Assembly: GCF_013449725.1 (NCBI RefSeq)
Contig: NZ_JACCFF010000001.1
Span: 434,001 to 498,000, forward strand
Length of the DNA: 64,000 nucleotides
Reading direction: 5' to 3'
Source of the DNA: Mycobacteroides sp. LB1
GTDB lineage: Bacteria; Actinomycetota; Actinomycetes; Mycobacteriales; Mycobacteriaceae
This document shows positions 63,844 to 64,000 of the stretch, piece after piece (the stretch's first letter is position 1; every line of letters begins with the position of its first letter). The notes below the pieces were generated by a model. The model was not told the origin of the DNA, ran no database searches, and saw only the letters and a program-made list of their open reading frames with translations. A program made the translations under genes and the position numbers.

Positions 63844-64000
63844 CTTCGCGTGTTGCCTTCCTGATCTTCCATTCGGATCTGTTGCCCGCGTTGTGCTTAG
63901 GTATGCAGCTTGTGCCATCGAGACTTCCGTCACAACACGGTCGATCCGTCCACCGGAACGTCAACTCAGGAAGGCCCGCACAACCGATACAAAGTCGCGC
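63844..64000. other. Gene-free right edge, probable promoter region
   Basis: 157 bp upstream of the second extradiol dioxygenase with no supported coding sequence. Weak inverted elements (TTCCG ... CGGAA and TTGTG ... CACAA) are present but too short to call. It probably holds the promoter of the reductase/ferredoxin unit. Confidence 0.3.

Overview
The window is about 64 kb of a high-GC mycobacterial chromosome. The core gene order matches that around Mycobacterium tuberculosis Rv2901c-Rv2930 and Rv2965c-Rv2970c: DUF2469-rnhB-lepB-rplS-lppW-trmD-rimM-KH-rpsP, then ffh-glnD-glnB-amt-ftsY-smc-acyP, then mutM-rnc-DUF177-sepIVA-coaD, then rsmD-pyc-VKOR-DsbA. The kdp operon, several LLM flavin oxidoreductases and the overall composition suggest a rapid grower, probably of the Mycobacteroides abscessus-chelonae group. 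That species-level guess is inference.

Layout. 1-5.7 kb is accessory: the 5' part of a secreted protein, a cytochrome P450 coupled to a multispan AveC-like membrane protein with a divergent TetR regulator, a second TetR regulator, and a stress/envelope set (CsbD-like, GlsB-like, two small lipoproteins). 5.7-11 kb holds DUF2469-rnhB-lepB-rplS, the divergent lipoprotein lppW, and trmD-rimM-khpA-rpsP. 11-15.5 kb holds small metabolic genes, a D,D-carboxypeptidase and an amidohydrolase. 15.5-22.7 kb carries protein targeting (ffh, ftsY) and nitrogen control (amt-glnB-glnD, with a GlnR-type site). 22.7-30.9 kb has type 2 IPP isomerase, an exported thioredoxin with its CcdA-like partner, a 37-residue Cys-rich metallothionein candidate, smc, acyP and an OsmC protein. 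30.9-38.6 kb is kdpFABC-kdpD-kdpE, preceded by an extra 31-residue membrane peptide. 38.7-42.2 kb is mutM, rnc, DUF177, sepIVA and coaD.

42.2-47.3 kb is an accessory block between coaD and rsmD, which are adjacent in M. tuberculosis. It contains an LpqH-type lipoprotein, a DUF4253 protein, an AT-richer DUF2236 oxygenase gene framed by an 85-bp duplication, a repeat-rich secreted protein and a Tat-exported dienelactone-hydrolase-like protein. 47.3-55.5 kb returns to core genes (rsmD, pyc, VKOR/DsbA), followed by an HSL-type esterase, an LLM oxidoreductase and a cutinase.

55.6-63.9 kb is an aromatic-catabolic cluster. It has a complete Rieske ring-hydroxylating dioxygenase (alpha, beta, ferredoxin, reductase), two extradiol ring-cleavage dioxygenases, an HsaA-like flavin monooxygenase with a flavin reductase, and a Tat-exported ACMSD-type amidohydrolase. 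Its substrate cannot be read from the sequence.

The observations most worth a second look are: a 63-bp structured repeat present twice near rpsP and ffh; apparent CTG starts in CTGA overlaps for a CcdA-like gene and rsmD; the metallothionein candidate; the extra kdp peptide; the 85-bp duplication around the DUF2236 gene together with a perfect CRP-type site; and the unassigned aromatic pathway. No tRNA, rRNA, CRISPR array, insertion sequence or prophage was seen.
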